In this document: piece after piece, positions 61,713 through 64,000 of the stretch | Layout of the letters: each line of letters begins with the position of its first letter | Numbering within the stretch: position 1 is the stretch's first letter | NCBI GenBank assembly: GCA_965238025.1 | Contig: OZ250162.1 | Location: forward strand, 2,790,001 to 2,854,000 | DNA length: 64,000 bases | Direction of reading: 5' to 3' | DNA from: Pelagihabitans sp965238025 | GTDB taxonomy: Bacteria; Bacteroidota; Bacteroidia; Flavobacteriales; Flavobacteriaceae | The notes under the pieces: model-generated | Databases searched by the model: none | Told to the model about the DNA's origin: nothing | What the model saw: only the letters and a program-made list of their open reading frames with translations | Position numbers and translations under genes: made by a program

Positions 61713-64000
61713 ATGATTATGAAACAATCAAATGAACTAGGCTTTTTTGCTTGGAAATCCAAGAGTAGGGCATTGTTCAAGGCAACTAACTGTTGTGCTT
61801 TGGCCATGCTTTTACTTTTAGGGTTCCAAACGGTAAGGGCGAACAACAACCTTGAAAATAAAGATTTGACGGTAGCTCCGCAGTCAACGATTACCGGAAC
61901 GGTAACCGATGATACCGGTGCTCCCTTGCCAGGTGCCAATGTTTTGGTAAAGGGCACTACAAATGGAACACAAACCGATTTTGATGGTAATTATACCATT
62001 ACGGCAGATGGTGATGCCACACTTGTATTTAGTTATATTGGCTTCTCTAGCCAAGAAATCGCCGTTGGTGGGCAAAGCACCATTAATGTGTCTCTTGCAG
62101 AAGATGCCAGCCAATTAGAAGAAGTTGTTGTGCTGGGCTATTCAACTCAGACTAGAGGTGAGCTAACCGGTTCTGTTGCTTCGGTTGATGTTGCAGAAGC
62201 TACCAAGTTGCCAATTGTTAACGCGGCTGAAGCTTTACAAGGAAGAGTTACAGGGGTTACAGTTATTCAAAGCGGAGACCCAGGAACTCCACCTAAAATT
62301 AATATTCGTGGTTTCGGTACCAGTAACAATACCAACCCACTGTATATTATAGACGGTTTGCAAACTGATGATCCCTTTGTTTTAAACAGTATTAATCCAA
62401 ATGACATTGATCAAATGAATGTCTTGAAAGATGGTGCGGCTGCAATTTATGGAGCACGTGGCGCGAATGGAGTTATTATTGTCACCACAAAAGCTGGTGG
62501 ATATAATATGGAAAAACCTATAGTATCAATTGACACGTATACGGGTTTTTCACAAGCCACAAACTTGCCGGAGTTATTAAGTGCGCAACAACACGGTGAT
62601 ATGCTTTTTCAAGGTGCTGCTAACGATGGTGTAGCTTTTGACCACCCACAGTACGGTAGTGGCTCATCAGCAGTTGTTCCGAACCAGCTTATAGGATACA
62701 CAAGAATTGCTTCATATAGCCCTGAACAGGTATCGGTACCAGTAAATGCCACAGTAGCCCCGGGTGGGACAGATTGGTTAGATGCTATATTTAGAACGGC
62801 TCCAACGCAAAGCGTATCCCTTTCAGTTGCTAATGGTGAAGAAAACAGCAAATATGCTCTTTCTGCAAATTACTTGAACAGACAAGGTGTGTTACTAGAC
62901 ACAGAGTTTAAACAAGGTACATTACGTTTAAATTCAGAATTTAAATTAGGTGATAGAGTACGTATTGGGCAACACCTAAGTACTGCCTACTCAAATGGTC
63001 ACGGTGGTGGTGGTGCGCAAGTTGCAGGTGCGGTAAGAAGTAGCCCTCTTATACCTGTTTTTGATGATGAAGGAAACTTTGCAGGTACGAGTTTAGGCTC
63101 AGGAGGAACAGGAAATGCAAGAAACCCTGTTGCGCAATTAGCAAGAGGGGATAATGATTTCAACAAGACCCTTAGGGTATTGGGCGATCTTTATTTATCT
63201 GCCGAAATTTTGAATGGTCTGACTTTTAAAACCAGTATTGGTGGTGCGATAAATTCTTATGACGCAAGACGTTTTCAGGCTTTAGATCCTGAACATGGTG
63301 AACCACTAGGTACGAATACCTTAACAGAATTACATCAAGCTGGTTATGAATGGACGTTTACAAATACATTGAACTACAAAAAGACATTTGATGATCACAA
63401 GGTAGATGTTCTTTTAGGTATAGAAGCGAACAAGCAAGGTCTTAAAATAAATGAAATTTCAAGAAATGGGTTTTTTAATGAAACACCTGATTACTATTTA
63501 TTAGAAAATGGTGACCCAAACTTCCCCCCCAATGTGAACTTTTCCCTCGACCGTGCTAGTTCATTGTACTCATTGTTTGGTTCTGCAACGTACTCGTTTG
63601 CAGACAAATATTTTTTAACAGGTACGATACGTAATGATACTTCATCTCGTTTTTCTGAGGATACAAAGAGTGATATTTTTCCTTCTGTTAGCGCAGGTTG
63701 GGTAATTAGCAAAGAAGATTTCTTAGCTGATTCAGAAATTGTTAGCTGGTTGAAGCTAAAAGGTTCTTGGGGTCAATTGGGTAATCAAACCTTACCAGTA
63801 AATAACCCTAATATTAACATCTCAGGTTTGGATCCAGGCACTGGTAACTACTCTCTTGATGGAAGTACTATTGCTACTGGAGCAATTTTATCAGCAGTTG
63901 GTAATGATGGTTTAAAATGGGAAACCAGTGTTGTCACTAATGCAGGTTTTGAGCTAGGTTTATTTGATAATAGATTGAATTTAGATTTTGAATGGTGGAA
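61713..64000 (+). CDS. SusC-type TonB-dependent receptor, C-terminus outside window
   Basis: The frame starts at ATG 61713 (or 61719) and stays open to the window end, giving about 762 residues of an expected 1000 or more. It has a signal peptide, a carboxypeptidase-regulatory-like domain (ITGTVTDDTGAPLPGANVLVKG), the SusC-specific VVVLGYSTQTRGELTGSV and a plug domain (ALQGRVTGVTVIQSGDPG, IRGFGTSNNTNPLYIIDG, and VLKDGAAAIYGARGANGVI). The receptor imports glycans across the outer membrane with a SusD partner, expected downstream of the window. The AraC regulator upstream suggests a polysaccharide utilisation locus. Confidence 0.93.
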   Translation, partial: MIMKQSNELGFFAWKSKSRALFKATNCCALAMLLLLGFQTVRANNNLENKDLTVAPQSTITGTVTDDTGAPLPGANVLVKGTTNGTQTDFDGNYTITADGDATLVFSYIGFSSQEIAVGGQSTINVSLAEDASQLEEVVVLGYSTQTRGELTGSVASVDVAEATKLPIVNAAEALQGRVTGVTVIQSGDPGTPPKINIRGFGTSNNTNPLYIIDGLQTDDPFVLNSINPNDIDQMNVLKDGAAAIYGARGANGVIIVTTKAGGYNMEKPIVSIDTYTGFSQATNLPELLSAQQHGDMLFQGAANDGVAFDHPQYGSGSSAVVPNQLIGYTRIASYSPEQVSVPVNATVAPGGTDWLDAIFRTAPTQSVSLSVANGEENSKYALSANYLNRQGVLLDTEFKQGTLRLNSEFKLGDRVRIGQHLSTAYSNGHGGGGAQVAGAVRSSPLIPVFDDEGNFAGTSLGSGGTGNARNPVAQLARGDNDFNKTLRVLGDLYLSAEILNGLTFKTSIGGAINSYDARRFQALDPEHGEPLGTNTLTELHQAGYEWTFTNTLNYKKTFDDHKVDVLLGIEANKQGLKINEISRNGFFNETPDYYLLENGDPNFPPNVNFSLDRASSLYSLFGSATYSFADKYFLTGTIRNDTSSRFSEDTKSDIFPSVSAGWVISKEDFLADSEIVSWLKLKGSWGQLGNQTLPVNNPNINISGLDPGTGNYSLDGSTIATGAILSAVGNDGLKWETSVVTNAGFELGLFDNRLNLDFEWW

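Overview
The window looks like chromosome from a marine member of the Flavobacteriia (Bacteroidetes). The signs are a SusC-type TonB-dependent receptor, laminarinase-like (GH16) and GH130 enzymes, a fused ccoNO cytochrome oxidase gene, a clade II type nos cluster, and promoters with the Bacteroidetes -7 element TAnnTTTG. I cannot name a genus from the sequence alone.

Layout. 0-4.05 kb (minus strand): a polysaccharide or glycan modification operon with an NAD-dependent epimerase, an FAD oxidoreductase, a polysaccharide deacetylase and a sulfotransferase cut by the window edge. 4.47-7.23 kb (plus): cysC-cysD-cysN, which make APS/PAPS, the donor the sulfotransferase needs. 7.27-10.93 kb (minus): two YeeE/YedE sulfur transport proteins, a lipoprotein and two universal stress proteins. 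11.19-13.44 kb: hemN and a third universal stress protein. 13.5-21.9 kb: an NsrR-like Rrf2 regulator divergent from a nitrous oxide reductase cluster (cytochrome c, fasciclin lipoprotein, nosZ, membrane protein, nosL, cupin, nosD, nosF, nosY), then a CBS-domain protein. 22.1-24.8 kb: deoD, deoC and a CoA-transferase. 24.9-34.5 kb (minus): cbb3 oxidase structural and assembly genes. 34.6-36.3 kb: a Crp/Fnr regulator and a fourth universal stress protein. 36.3-43.8 kb: carbohydrate oxidoreductases, GH16, GH130 and a VanX-like dipeptidase. 43.9-57.7 kb: tRNA-Pro, a decayed tyrosine recombinase, and an integron-like array of 15 cassettes. 57.8-64 kb: a SulP transporter, an AraC regulator and the start of a SusC gene.

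Two results stand out. First, seven palindromes of the form TGAYANWTRTCA serve eight promoters (usp, hemN, nos, CBS protein, ccoS-NOQP, ccoI, crp/fnr, usp). In every case exactly 23 bp separate the palindrome from a TAnnTTTG-like -7 element, so this looks like one oxygen/redox regulon probably controlled by the Crp/Fnr protein encoded at 34594-35283. Second, 44.46-57.7 kb holds fifteen single-gene cassettes, all on the minus strand. They are separated by sixteen 115-260 bp imperfect palindromic repeats with AACG...GTT ends and internal hairpins, like attC sites, but no intact integrase is visible. One cassette is duplicated almost perfectly, with boundaries at the repeat cores, and one repeat carries an inverted hairpin core.

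The respiratory genes fit a facultative life at low oxygen: a high-affinity oxidase, N2O as an alternative acceptor, oxygen-independent heme synthesis, and stress proteins under common control. The flanking genes fit growth on sulfated or laminarin-like algal polysaccharides. All functions are inferred from motifs and gene context; no database search was run.
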